A DNA stretch of 64,000 nt from Diphasiastrum complanatum (lineage: Eukaryota; Streptophyta; Lycopodiopsida; Lycopodiales; Lycopodiaceae). The translations under genes and the position numbers were made by a program. The DNA lies in contig CM055108.1 in assembly GCA_029204225.1 (NCBI GenBank), forward strand, positions 14,137,955 to 14,201,954, given 5' to 3'. Of this stretch, positions 9,668 through 20,872 are shown piece by piece. Position 1 is the stretch's first letter. Each line of letters opens with the position of its first letter. The notes beneath the pieces are model-generated. The model saw only the letters and a list, made by a program, of their open reading frames with translations. It did not search any database and was not told where the DNA came from.

Positions 9668-11809
9668 TAAATCACAATTCATGATTAAAAATTCAAGTCT
9701 ATATCTTATTCATTATCGCAAAATGGTAATGAGGAGGTTGAAGATGTGATTGTTATTGATGTGGAAAATCTTCTATTGGAATCTCCCAACAAATTCATGA
9801 TATATATGATGGTTCTTAGATGCATACAAGGAAGAATAAATTTCTCCACACAACCCACCAAAAATAAAATTTCTAGTTACACAATTTTGATAAAATTTTG
9901 TGCTAAGATCTTTTCTTAATTGAAAGACATTATCAACAAATAGTCTTTCAATACTTTTGATGTCTATCTCACTATCCAAGGATTCTCCTTACCAATCTCA
10001 CAAACACACTTGTACAGCATCTTGATTCTTTTATGAATGCACAACTTGATAAAAATCCACAAGTCTAGAATGTCACTTTCAACATATCACTATAGGTAAA
10101 ATCCACAAGTCTAGAATGTGTCTTTCAGGATATCACTATAGGTAAATCAAATAGGTCATGCTTGTAAGCCTCAATAGCTATTCATCCACTTTATTGATTT
10201 GTGAATCACAACACATGCTTGATATAAATAATGTGTTTTTTAACCTACTAGTGTCTACTGACTTGATTTCTAATCAAAGCCAAATGTCCTCTAACATGCA
10301 GTCAAAATATCTCCTTTTTGCTCCCACAGTCAAACTAGCTATTAACACTTTATTTCCTCCCTGTTATACATAATGTTCATTCCTCCCAAAACAAATACCG
10401 TCAATGTGTTTAAAGCTTCTTATCAAGGATCCTCAACATCAACAAAAGCAACATTTCAAACTTTCTCATCACAATTTTGAGCTAAAAGTAATAAAAATTA
10501 TTATGCAAATACGGACTGTGTATAATAAAGCCAAACACTTCCTAAAGATGCGTTTTGTACTATTGCATCAAAAGATTCACCATAGAAGCAAATTTTCATA
10601 TTAGTGACTGTTTCTTGGACCATCACTTCTGTACTATGTGCTTTCAAGTTAAATGTTAGTGCCTCCAAGCATTCAACAAGCTCTGACCGTGGTGTAGTTC
10701 ATAAACTAGAAAGCTTGTCATGCTTGCCAAAATTGAACTAGTGTAAGTCACATTTGACTTTTTAAATTAGAAAATCGCCAATGAAAATTTGTCACACAAC
10801 AAAATAACCGGATATATAGAATCCATTCTCTTTTAATTTTATGTCTTTTGAGCTCATTTAGAAAAAATAAATTCTTAAGAGTGCTTTCCAAACCTATCTT
10901 GAGAAAAAAGTGGGAGTCAAAGAGAGACATAAAGAGAGAGTTTGAGTTTATGGAATGCGCAATTTGCAATGTTTTGCATAATATTGTTTGTGGTATTGTG
11001 TGTTCCACCATTGAATACTTCACTTGTGCTATTTATTTGTCAACTATGATTTGGTGTTATGCCTTAAAAAGCATCCTTTCAAGTCAATAGTCTCTCATTT
11101 TGCCGTTTCAACATGACTGATTGGTGGTTATTACTTTGAGCTTGAAGACTATCAACATGGTTTACCATTATGTCATCATAGAGGATTTAAAGACACTAAA
11201 AGAACTTCAAAGCAACTACTAAACAAGTGTGAAAAGTACAGTACTAAGGACCATAAATGGATCTTTAGATGACCCACAAAGTTGATTGTGTGTTTGTTAA
11301 ACAATCTATCAGATACTAGTCATCAAAAAACAAGATCTAGTTTAGCAGCTTGATAGAAAACAAGTAGAGACAATCAGAGCATTGATCGTAAACTGAAACC
11401 CGACTTCACACGTGTGAAAGTGAAGCTGTAGTACGGCCTGTAGATAGAGTTTAAAGTGTGCAAAAGTTTAGTTGCATTGGAATCAATCACAATCACCATA
11501 CATAGAGAGAAAGTCCGAGTTTCTCCTTGAGGTTCCAAAAAGTTTCTATCTTCTCACTATGGAGAATGGGAATACATAGTAAAAGACACTTCCTTTGCAA
11601 ATTTAGGTGAAAATCCAGCATGTCATAAGGCAGTAGACTCAACTTTCTTGCCCTAATGTGAAAACCCTAGCCTAGATCCAAGAGTCATGCTTGGTAGGTG
11701 CATGGTAGGTACAGATCTCATCATAAATCAGGGTCTAGATCCTACAAAGTAGGAATCACTACCAAATGGATACAACCACTCCTCTTGACTCGTGGTAACC
11801 TACATTAGG
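9668..11809. other. no recognisable gene
   Basis: About 2.1 kb of AT-rich DNA without recognised domains. It holds a 46-bp tandem duplication (10052-10143) and a 14-bp palindrome TTCACACGTGTGAA near 11406-11420 like that in the copia LTR ends, so 11.4-11.8 kb may hide an eroded LTR. Confidence 0.45.
10052..10143. repeat. 46-bp tandem duplication
   Basis: Two adjacent 46-bp units beginning AAAATCCACAAGTCTAGAAT and ending ATATCACTATAGGT, with four mismatches by eye. A partial third start (AAATC) follows. Confidence 0.85.
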
Positions 11810-11907
11810 TGTGGATTGACAAGTGACACTTTGGCCATTCAAGTGTCTACCAAAAAATATACAATATTCTACATGGCTAGATTTGCCAATGTAGGCAATT
11901 TTTTACA
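11810..11907 (-). repeat. left ~100-bp repeat of D (3' LTR or LTR fragment)
   Basis: In element orientation it begins TGTAAAAAATTGCCTACATT directly after a polypurine-like GATTTGAGGAG (11918-11908), as a 3' LTR should. It ends TTGTCAATCCACA. Matches 14255-14363 apart from an 11-bp gap and a few substitutions. Confidence 0.6.
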
Positions 11908-11918
11908 CTCCTCAAATC

Positions 11919-12560
11919 TAGCCTTGGAAACCACAATACTTTTATCAATCACTCCAATTGAAGATGTAAGCTTGACAAATGAATCTTTAGGTAAAGATTT
12001 AGTAGAAAAATCATCCAAGCAACTTGATGATGACACATGTTGGAGCTTGATCTCTTTGGCTTGCACTTTCTCGATGTGTTTGCTCCTTGCATGGAATGTA
12101 GGATTAGTTGCAAGTGATTGGGCTGATTGGTTGTCACAATAGATGATAGGGATCTCCTCCTCCATAACATGAAGCTCCACCAATAGCCTTTTGAGCCACA
12201 AGACTTCCTTGCATGTTGATGTCAAGGCCTTGTATTCGGATTCTGTGGAAGATAAGGGGATGGTATCTTGCTTTTTGGAAAGCCATGATACTACTCCATC
12301 ACATAGAAAGGTGGCAAAAGCACTTGTTAATCTTCTATCCACTTTGTCACCTACAAAATCTGAGTCATTGTAGGCTCTTAAGCCAAGATTAGTCCCTCTT
12401 TACAAAATGCCAAAATTCTTAGTAGATGACATGTACCTAAGAACTCTTTTGGCCATCTTCCAATGTGAAACTAGAGGACTTTGCATGAATTAGCTTAACT
12501 TTCCAACACTATATCTAAGATCAGGTCTAGTTATAGAAGCCTTCTATATAATGTGATGTC
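11919..12560 (-). pseudogene. pol: copia D RNase H
   Basis: Open frame from 12342 downward includes SWLSKKQDTIPLSSTESEYK and YCDNQSAQSLATNPTFHA, with catalytic Glu (TESEY) and Asp (YCDN). Upstream, across a stop, TRPDLRYSVGKLS, HWKMAKRVLRYMSS and SDFVGDK supply the start of the domain. The usual KHIEI-YHFVREKV segment has lost about eight residues (reads KHIEKVQAKEI). The domain degrades the RNA strand of the hybrid; stops make this copy non-functional. Confidence 0.8.
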
Positions 12561-13320
12561 CTCAAAGGATGCTTCATCACCATCAATAGATGCTTTTACA
12601 TGTTGCTCCATTGGTGTCTCAATGCCTTTACAACTCCTCATTCCAAATCTATCTAGGATGGATGTAGCATATTTAGATTGACAAATGAAGCTAAAATCAC
12701 ATCCTCTTATAACCTCTATTCCAAGACTGAAGCTTAATAAGCTGAGATCTACCATCTTAAACTCTTTTGCTAAAGCAATTTTTACATCTCTAATTCCATC
12801 TAGATCATTACCACTCAAGATAATGTCATCTACATACAAAACAAGAATAATGATCATGCCGTCATGAAATCTTATGTACAATGATGGATCATAGGCAATT
12901 AATACAAAATTGATGGAATTGAGAAAAGAATTTAGCCTAGAGTACCATGCTCTAGGTGCTTGCTTGAGCCCATAAAGGCTCTTCTTCAAGAAACACACAT
13001 TTCCTTCATACTTTGCCTTGATGAAGCCCTCAAGTTGCCTCATGTAAATCTCTTCCTCCAAATAACCATTGAGGAATGCATTTGTGAAATCAAGTTGGAA
13101 TAGCTCCCAATTGAAGGTTGTAGCAAGAGTAATGATCAACCTGATAGTTGGCAAGCTTAGCTACAGGAGCAAAAGTCTCATCATAATCAATGCCTTTGGT
13201 TTGTAAAAAATCTTTGGCTACAAGCCTAGCTTTATGTTTACTTATTGATCCATCTTTATTATACTTCAATCTAAATACCCACTTGCAATCAAGAGGTTTC
13301 TTCCCTTGAGGAAGATCCAC
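12531..13320 (-). pseudogene. pol: copia D reverse transcriptase
   Basis: Two overlapping frames make up the RVT_2 domain. The first (13320-13090) has DCKWVFRLKYNKDGSISKHK, ARLVAKDF and GIDYDETFAPVAKL. The second (13154-12531) has TIRLIITLA, FQLDFTNAFLNGYLEEEIYM, KSLYGLKQAPRAWYSRLNSF and LYVDDIILSGND. Catalytic LD-F-N and YVDD are intact. One frameshift near 13140-13150 separates the frames. In the parent it copied genomic RNA to cDNA. Confidence 0.85.
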
Positions 13321-13326
13321 AAGATC

Positions 13327-14254
13327 TCAAGTATGATTCGTACGAAAGGTGTAAGATGTGAAAGATGATGAGCCTTCCCTTTGATCACCTTGACCATCAT
13401 AGGTGAGCCTCAATGGCTCGGTCTGTGCCCTTGTAGATCTTCTTGAAGTTCTTGCATCTTGAGGTGGATCCTCAAGTTCTTCTTCACTAGGAAGCTCCTC
13501 CTCCATCCTAGCATGATCCTTGGCATCAAGATGATTAGTAGCATTATCATCCAAATCACAAGCATGTCCTTCATAAAAAATAACATCCCACTATCACCTT
13601 GCTAGTGATGGGATTTAAGACTCTATATCCTTTGCTATTCTCACCATATCCCACAAAGATGCCTTTGATGGATGTTGCATCATCCTTCTTCCTCTTATCC
13701 AAGGATTGGTGTACATAGCAAGTGGATCCAAAAACCTTGAGATCCTTGAGATTGGGCTTGTCTCCAAATAGAGCTTCAAATGGTGTGATTCCTCAAATGG
13801 CTTGGTTTGGCAATCTATTGCACAAATAATTAGCACAAGTTATTGCTTCACCCCAAAATGGTTTGGATAGAGAAACATTTAGCCTTAAGGCCTTAGCACA
13901 CTCACAAAGAGATCTATTTCTTCTCTCACTCACTCCATTTTGTTGAGGGGTGTATGCACATGACAACTCCCTCTTTATGCCATTACAACTACAAAATTCA
14001 ATCAACTTACTGGAGATATATTCACCTCCAATATCACTCCTCTATACCTTAATCTTGGTACTAAGTTGATTTTCTACCAAAGTTTTGAACTTTACAAAAG
14101 AATCAAACAACATTGATTTGCTAGACAAGAGGTACATCCAACAATATCTAGAATAGTCATCAATGAAGATTACATAATATTTGGTACCACCATTAGACTC
14201 ATGTGAAAAGCTATGAACATCCGAATGGATGAGTTCAAGAGGAGAGGTTGATGG
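13327..14254 (-). pseudogene. pol: copia D integrase and linker
   Basis: In element order: PLELIHSDVH and VIFIDDYSRYCW (first catalytic Asp in HSDV), KV-stop-RSDIGGEYIS (second Asp), CAYTPQQNGVSERRNRSL (Glu), FWGEAITCANYLCNRLPNQAI, a TGA stop, then PFEALFGDKPNLKDLKVFGS in the same frame, and finally an acidic linker (EEELPSEEELEDPPQ). Two in-frame stops and a later frame change; all DDE residues survive. The N-terminal zinc finger is missing. Confidence 0.8.
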
Positions 14255-14363
14255 TGTGGATTGACAAGTGGCACTTTGGCCATTCGAGTGTCTAACAAAA
14301 AATATTGACAAAATATACAATATTCTACATGGCCAGATTTGCCAATGTAGGCAATTTTCTACA
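14255..14363 (-). repeat. right ~100-bp repeat of D
   Basis: Second copy of the flank repeat, beginning TGTAGAAAATTGCCTACATT in element orientation. It abuts the integrase core (PLELIHSDVH) with no leader or PBS, so the sequence between an ancestral 5' LTR and integrase has been lost, or the repeats arose by another route. Confidence 0.55.
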
Positions 14364-15529
14364 ACAAGGAAAAACAACTAAATGAAATATTTTTGGCCTT
14401 TTTAAGATATTTAATGGCATGTTCTTTGCTTAAATATTGAGGTCAAGTTGCAATATTTCAATGATTTTTTATGCGAGTAATCGTAGCTACTTGCATCACA
14501 AATTATGAATCAAACCAATCACATCAAGGGTTCTCACTTGTTTAAAGTAATTTTTTTTTTACTAATTTTTTTTTTCTCTCAAAGGTTTTAACTAAATTTT
14601 GAATTTTGGAAATATTGGAGTTCTTAGCTGTTTACTAATACAAATAAATCTCACTTCTAACTATTGCAATTATATGTGGCGATGCGAGAAGTCCATACTA
14701 CTTGCATCATTACATGGATTATGACTTTTTTAGAAATTTTCACTTATTTTACCAATTTTTAAGGTACTGCATTGCCTATTGCCTAGCATCCATTTCTTGC
14801 TTTAGCTCTTTATTGTCATCTTTTGTTTGATCGTGACTAAAAGTACTCGAGTTGAATAAGTTGAGAGCATTAGAGAAAATTTGAATTAAAAAAGGTTGCA
14901 TATGAATTCGTGCCAAGATCTCTTTTGCATTTTGTCACTATTTAATATCTTTGGCTCGCTATAACTTTTTAGTAGTAGCTTAGAAGTATGACATGCAATA
15001 TATCATTGGAAAGCGCTTGACGACGAGCGCTTTCCAATGCACCAATTTTCATCGCATTCTGTGTGACTCAAAGAAGTAACATTACGTTAAAGCCACTATG
15101 TCAAGAAACTATTGGGCCACATGTACAAAAGAAGTGAATAAAAGTGAATAAAAAATAAAAAAGGAATCTTGACAAAAGGCCCTTTTTGTGTTTAAACTTC
15201 CTCTAATGCTTACACTTAGAACGAAAAGTTTTCAAGTCCCTAATACAAGAAGTTGAACATATATCATCAAAGTACTTGCATCAAAAACATGTTGTACGTA
15301 TTCTACAACCATTTTTGAGATGTCGATTTGTTCAAAATTTCCAAGTCAAGTACTAGTGCAAAATATTGTAGCTGCTCGTATCAAATAGAAGATGCAAGAA
15401 GTTGGTCTACTTGCATCGCCACTACTCACATCTTTAAGTGACCAAGCTAGCATGATTCTTATATAACCATACCAAAGAAGTTTGTAATATGAGATTCAAA
15501 AATTTGAGAAATTATGACATTACTTTATT
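14364..15529. other. no recognisable gene
   Basis: AT-rich sequence with repeated TACTTGCATC-type phrases and T-runs near 14548-14575. A short inverted repeat GAAAGCGCTTGACGACGAGCGCTTTC lies near 15011-15036 as part of otherwise unassigned DNA. No domain recognised. Confidence 0.4.
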
Positions 15530-16250
15530 CTGTCTTTATAATAGGATGAAGATTGGTACTTTATATGGAATCACATGAGAAAGAGAACCGTAAATCACTA
15601 TAGAAGACTTTCATCATGAGATTCACCACCCTGTAGCGCTTTATTTTAATCGAGAGTTTTTCTAATGAGAATGGGTTAAAAAACACTCACGGATCAGTGT
15701 GAGCTAGCTTACATGCCTATTGTAAATATGATACCCTTGTTCATGTTCAAGCTACTCAACATGTAAAGTGACTTATGAAACAACAAGAAAAGTATAGGAC
15801 CTTGAGTGAAGCACATGTGAATGTCATACAAGACTCTGATCAAAGTTCTTTAAGCAATTCTGAAGGATCTTCTGAGCAATACGAAAATATCTATTGAAAA
15901 GACTCGATCGAGGATAGAAAAATATGGGTGTATGTCCTTTGGCACTCCTAGCACTAAGGCCTTCACAAAGCCATAGAGAAGCTTCAAATTCAATAAAAGA
16001 GATAGATGACAAGGTTCATCTCTAAGTTGATAAAAATAATTAGTTAACAACAAATTGAATTAAAGGCTTTGCAACCCCCATCCTACTACAGAAAAAAAGC
16101 TATGTGGTGCTCGCATTGTGCTAGTAATACTACAAAGGCATGTCTTTAGATATTACACAATCTCGAGTGACCCAGAAAGTACTATTATTTATGTAACTTG
16201 AATGATCATGACACAGCAGCAAGGGATGCTCATACTTCTCAATGCACCTT
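15530..16250 (+). repeat. dispersed repeat, copy 1
   Basis: Collinear by eye with 29757-30640 over several blocks: GGTACTTTATATGG..GAGAACCGTAAAT, GTATGTCCTTTGGC, GTGGTGCTCGCATTGTG and GCAAGGGATGCTCATACT. Heavily diverged, non-coding in both copies. Probably an old retroelement leader or LTR-adjacent region, but the family is unknown. Confidence 0.5.
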
Positions 16251-17212
16251 TAGCAAATATGATTATGGGGACCCACAAGATAGTTGTTCATATGTAGTTG
16301 ACAAATTATCAGTGCTTTGATGACTACGATGGTGAATTGGTCTTTTTCTAAGTTGTTCATATTTGAAGAGCTAATTGACCTTTGATTAAGTGTTAGGACT
16401 AAGAAGATAACCATCAAATTCCCAAATGCCCTAGAAAATGAGCCATCTAGGAGCACATCAATATTGGCCATCCTCATTTGGATTGTCCTATTTTGAAATA
16501 GAGAAATACAAAATGGGCTCTTACTAAATCCCTCAATGTGGTGTGTGACAAAGGAGTCTCAGATGTGCTCATGTGAAAAATGAGTAGAAGCGCCCCGAGA
16601 AACCCTCTTAAATAGAAGTATATATTACAGCTTCCTATATCTAGGTGAGTTGTTGAGCACTAAGTGGCAAGAGAGGTTTTTTAAAGGATAAAAAAAGAAA
16701 TAGAAAATGAGCAGCTTCAACCAGATTTAGATTGAGTGAAACAAGGCATACAAAAATTTGACCTTATTCCAGCACTAACTCAAATGCCCTCGATGCCACC
16801 GATTATACTTGATGAAAAAGTACATGGATAGCCTTCCTAGAGCATGAGATGTAACCCTTGTGTACAAAAAAGGGGATATGACAGTTACTGATATACTATC
16901 TAGTATTAACTACAATTGATATGTAATTAGGAGCGGCGTTGAAGCATTGTTCCATAGTATTGGAGATCTAAAGAGCTAAGTGACAGCGATCATCTTTGTG
17001 AGATTCATTGACCTACATCTAAGAGTGAGTAGTACATGGGAAAGGATGACCCAATTCATAATGATGGAGTCAAAAAAAATTAAGAGGTACACAGCATGAA
17101 TGTGAGATGGGAAACTAATGTCTCAAGCTTCATGTTATTTATTTTGCCACCTTATAAAGAATCTGCTATCATAAACCATAAATGGAAATCTTATTGTAAA
17201 TAGTGGCCAGCC
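16251..17212. other. unassigned, probable element interior
   Basis: Lies where the internal domain of the minus-strand element with PBS at 17213-17225 should be, but contains no recognisable coding block. May be a non-coding (LARD-like) interior. Confidence 0.35.
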
Positions 17213-17225
17213 AGCTCTGATACCA
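17213..17225 (-). promoter_or_regulatory. primer-binding site, minus element
   Basis: AGCTCTGATACCA, the reverse complement of TGGTATCAGAGCT, adjacent to an LTR end at 17226. Confidence 0.8.
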
Positions 17226-17878
17226 TGTGAAAAAAGTGGATCTTGAATGGATCTAAGATCCCAAATGTTCTGGCTAAGATCTTTGCACAACAAGCTACAA
17301 AAGCTAGAAATGGCAAAGCATCCTAATGCTACCTTTGATACACATGAACTTGACAAAGCATTCAAGAGACAAAAGAAACTTATGAAAGATACTGATGGCA
17401 GCCAAAAATAACAGCAAATAGGCCATGGAACAACACCCTACTACTTCTGGATAGCACCTAAGATCATACACAAGAGCTTGAAGACAACACACAAAGCAAT
17501 GCTCACAATGGAGGAAGAAACTGTGACAATGATCTATTGATCTCTCTCAACAATACAATAAGTTTCTCCAACCTGTTCTCCACAAATTTCAGCCTAATAT
17601 AGGTGAGAGAGATGACTCTCTCCTCTCTCTAGAACTTAGGACTCAATTTTAGGACACCAGTAGCCTAAAATAGTCAATTTTGGCCTATATGTCCAAATAA
17701 CATGATTTTGGTGTCATTTCGAAGGTCCTGAAGTTTGAGACTTTTTCAATATAAAATATATACTAAAATAAAAGTATCTAGGCCTCTTTCACACATGTGA
17801 AAGGTTAGATCGAAAACTATGTACAAAAATTGCCAATTTAGGCCTCAAACTAGCTAGGAAATGTTGACAATTTTCACA
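17226..17878 (-). repeat. 5' LTR of a minus-strand copia-type element
   Basis: About 653 bp with symmetrical termini (TGTGAAAA...TTTTCACA). Contains a pyrimidine/purine block (GAGAGAGATGACTCTCTCCTC) and a CACACATGTGAAAGG motif near 17790. The internal region would lie to the left (15.5-17.2 kb) but I recognise no gag or pol there. It separates RNase H sequence on the right from its upstream pol. Confidence 0.6.
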
Positions 17879-17925
17879 ATTTTCATTTGAAGTATGATCA
17901 GCCTGAAGCGCCAAAATTGATGATA

Positions 17926-18345
17926 GAAGATCTACCAGTGGTCATATATTCAGTTATGGTACAGCTGCAATTTCACGAAGCAGTCAAAAGCAACCTACAG
18001 TAGCCTGATCATCAACAGAAACTGAATATCGAGTACTCAGCAATGCTACACAAGAAGCGGTATGGTTACGAAGGTTGCTTGTGGATCTAGGTCAACCGCA
18101 GGTAAATGCGACTACTATATCTTGCGACAATCAAAGTTGCATTCACCTTGTCAAAAATCCAGTTTTACATGTTCGAACCAAGCACATTGAAATACACTAT
18201 CATTTTGTTCGAGAGAAAATTCTTGATGGACCATTGATCTTGTTTTTTGTAAATCTGAAGATCAAAGTCATTAGGTAGATGTAAATTTGAGAGGTTTTGT
18301 ACTCTATTAGGAATAGAAGAATGTAACTTTATCATTGAGGGAGAG
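17926..18345 (+). pseudogene. pol: copia RNase H end, second lineage
   Basis: Encodes DRRSTSGHIFSYGTAAISR, a TAG stop, SSTETEYRVLSNATQEAVWL, then SCDNQSCIHLVKNPVLHV, RTKHIEIHYHFVREKI and a frame-changed DLVFCKSEDQ. This is the C-terminal half of a plant copia RNase H, of a lineage distinct from the GHS/SKK-type elements nearby. It is followed by GAGGGAGAG (polypurine tract, 18337-18345) and TGTTAAAAATCA (LTR start, 18346). Both ends are truncated. Confidence 0.8.
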
Positions 18346-18374
18346 TGTTAAAAATCAATGATAAACTTCATTCT
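18346..18374 (+). repeat. start of 3' LTR, truncated
   Basis: TGTTAAAAATCAATG follows the polypurine tract but only about 28 bp remain before the sequence changes to minus-strand copia H protease. This point is the right breakpoint of the proposed inversion. Confidence 0.5.
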
Positions 18375-19541
18375 GTTACTCTTTGAAAGACAAAACTTTA
18401 GAGGATGCAACTTTTAAGAGAATACTCCCTACTCTTTCAATTTTGCATTCACAATCATTTGCAGTATAGATGGATTTCTTGACTCCATAAGGCACAAGAG
18501 TAGAGAAAGATTATTTGGAGCTACACATGTGAGAGCTAGCTCCACTATCAATATACCATAAACCATCCTTTTTGAAAGGAGATGATGAAAAGCTTGATAC
18601 CATAAGAGATCCTTCTCCATCACTTGCATTTCCATCACTCTTTTTCTCATTGGAGATGTTGGCTTGCTCGAATTGGTTTTGCTTCTTGCGATTCCCAATC
18701 AAATTGCCGATGGCCCACCTATGCTCGAAGCATCTTTCTTGCCACAAAAGAAGCATTTGATCTTGTTTTTCTTCCATTTTGACATAGAAGCTTGAGAGGA
18801 ATTCTCCTCCTCTCCATTTTTGTCCTTGTTTTTGACTTTGACTTTGTTGAAGAATTGTTGGTGTTGACATTTTCTCCTCTCTTTGCGCTTGTCTTTGACA
18901 AATAAAGCTTTTCCATCTCCATCATGATTGATTGAGAGTTTGTCCATCCTCATAAGCTTGTTTTCTTGTCTACACTCTTCAGCAATAAGTACACCATGTA
19001 AGGCCTCCAAACTTGGTAGCTCTTCTTTGATGGCATATGATTGGACACGATTATAAAATTCATCTCTCAAGTCATTGAGAATGACTTGCACTAGCTCACT
19101 TTGATTGATGTGGTCTCCAATACATGCAAGCTTTCTGTGGATGTCTTTGACTCTCAATACATAATTGAAAGCACTCTCATCACTCCTTTGGCAACTTTGG
19201 AAGATTTGGTTCCTTAGAGTGAGGAGTCTAGAGGTATTCCTGGCCTCATAAATGGCATTGAGTGTGTCCCAAGTCTCCTTGTCTAAGGTGCAAGCACCAA
19301 TTTCTCTCAACACTTCATTTGAAACTTTCATCTTGATATAGTGAAGAGCCATTCTAGCTCTTTTCTTGTACCTTTGGACTTCTTGAAGCAATTGAGACTC
19401 CTCCTCAAGTCCAAGGACAATATCCATTACATCTTGTAGGATCAAAATCGACTCCATCTTTACCTTCCAAATAGAGTAATTGGAGGTAGTTAATCTCTCA
19501 CTAGATTCCAAGAGGACCAATTCCAATATGAGTTCTTGCAA
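18375..19541 (-). pseudogene. gag: copia H gag and protease start
   Basis: A 280-codon gag frame (19541-18699) with LTTSNYSIWKVKMESIL, RMALHYIKMKVSNEVLREIG, SRLLTLRNQIFQSCQRSDES, YVLRVKDIHRKLACIGDHIN and a knuckle start KCFFCGKK. The frame then shifts and the CCHC knuckle is spoiled. In another frame follow NISNEKKSDGNASDGEG, LWYIDSGASSHMC (protease active site) and ECKIERVGSIL..VASSKVLS before the sequence stops near 18375. Gag is nearly intact; pol beyond protease is absent here and may be the piece at 7771-8519. Confidence 0.85.
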
Positions 19542-20175
19542 CTTGGTGTGAGATCTATCTCACTAGCTCTACCAATCTCTCTCAAAATAGATCAAACTTT
19601 CAACCAAAGGTGAAGCAAGGAAAAAATTTGGGTCAACCTTACTCAAGCATGTGGAAAGCACTCAAATCATCCACAAAAGACTCAAATACAAGTGGTTTGC
19701 ATGAAACTATGTGGCTATGACCTCAAAAAATTGTCTAGATCTCAAATAGACAAGATTGGTAAGTTTTTTCTTGAGTTTTGGGATCAAACAAGCAAGATGT
19801 GAGTCAATCTTGGTGTGTCCAACTAGGTGCCCTACCCACATTTATTCAAATGGCTATACCATCTGATTAGCAAATCCAATTGGTTGAAACAAATCACAAC
19901 ACAATCTAGACTCTTCTAGCTTTCTAGCAAGCTATCAAGCATAGATTTTGGATCATTCTTGGAGGAGAAACACTGGGTCAAAGTTGGCTGATCCTCACAT
20001 GTGTCTGAGCACTAAAATCCATACAATAACAGGCTGGTTCAATCAATGTGATTTTGACCCTTCTTGATCCAAAAATCTCCTTGGTGGCTATGGGGATGCA
20101 ACTACACTCTCTAGATCTTAATTTCAAGGCAATTTTTTCTCATCGCTCTTGATGTATGCATGGATATATTAGGTA
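19542..20175 (-). other. untranslated leader of copia H
   Basis: Sequence between PBS and gag start, similar in phrasing to the leaders of E and G (for example ACACGTGTCTGAGCAC and ATGGCTAAGATCTC-like blocks). No open frame of note. Probable packaging and 5' UTR region. Confidence 0.6.
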
Positions 20176-20188
20176 GACTCTAATATCA
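20176..20188 (-). promoter_or_regulatory. eroded primer-binding site of copia H
   Basis: GACTCTAATATCA, i.e. TGATATTAGAGTC in element orientation, four changes from TGGTATCAGAGCC, all transitions. It abuts the LTR end. Confidence 0.75.
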
Positions 20189-20821
20189 TGTTAACTTTCA
20201 CACGTGCGGCACACCCCAAAAGTGTGTCTGATCTCCTAAGATGTGGGTGATTGCACAAAGATCAAGCATAGATTGAATTTCAAGATCTATCTCACAAATC
20301 TAAGGCAAGAGCACAATGAAACATGCATATATCATTCACCAAAGTACATTCACACGTGTGGAGACTTGTGGAAAAAGCTAAAAATGTAGAAAATCTCACT
20401 AACTCCAAAAAAACTCACCTAGAAATGAATCTATCACTCTCTCTAATAGAAACTCGAGGTGGGGCGGAGTAGCTTATGATTGGACGCCTTTTTAACCTCC
20501 TCCAAATTTGATTGGTTGGGCGACATAGAAGCCCTCGAACTTGATTGGATCAATTTGGTAAATTTCTCTCTTTTGATTGGTCACTAGATCTCATGCCAAC
20601 ACATAGGGAAGTGTCACACATCCAACCTCATCATGACAAATGTAACAAGCCTAAGCTAGCTCGAGCCACATCAAACTCTACTTTTGCCCTAATCATCACT
20701 TTACATGTGTACTTGCTCAAGTTGCCTCAAATGCCAAAATTGGCCTAATCAACTACTAACATGTGGATGGAGACACAAAAAGTGAGTACACCCCCTAACT
20801 CAACTTTTACAAACTTTCACA
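20189..20821 (-). repeat. 5' LTR of copia H
   Basis: 633 bp, TGTGAAAG...TTAACA in element orientation. Same family as the LTR at 8530-9254 with ~6% substitutions, an 8-bp gap and one ~90-bp deletion removing the paired CTCTCTCTAC pyrimidine blocks. The CCAAT array and CACACGTG end are conserved. Confidence 0.85.
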
Positions 20822-20826
20822 CTAAA
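20822..20826 (-). other. target-site duplication (half 2)
   Basis: Plus-strand CTAAA, reading TTTAG upstream of the 5' LTR in element orientation; identical to the TTTAG after the LTR at 9254. Confidence 0.6.
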
Positions 20827-20872
20827 TAGAGTAGGAACTCGAGCTACCACTATATGGATGTGGAGTCTCATT

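Larger units (their letters stand above)
11810..14363 (-). mobile_element. copia element D between ~100-bp repeats
   Basis: Minus-strand copia pol (integrase, linker, reverse transcriptase, RNase H) flanked by two direct copies of the same ~100-bp sequence (11810-11907, 98 bp; 14255-14363, 109 bp). The repeats run TGTGGATTG...CTACA/TTACA on the plus strand. Gag, protease and most of the integrase zinc domain are absent. No PBS adjoins the right repeat, and I found no matching target duplication. Confidence 0.6.

Noticed and set aside
11810-14363. Element D as a DNA transposon with terminal repeats
   Set aside because: The ~100-bp repeats are direct, not inverted, and the interior is copia pol.
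18719-18925. Alternative minus frames over H gag
   Set aside because: Overlap the gag frame without motifs, apart from the frame that carries the protease start already annotated.
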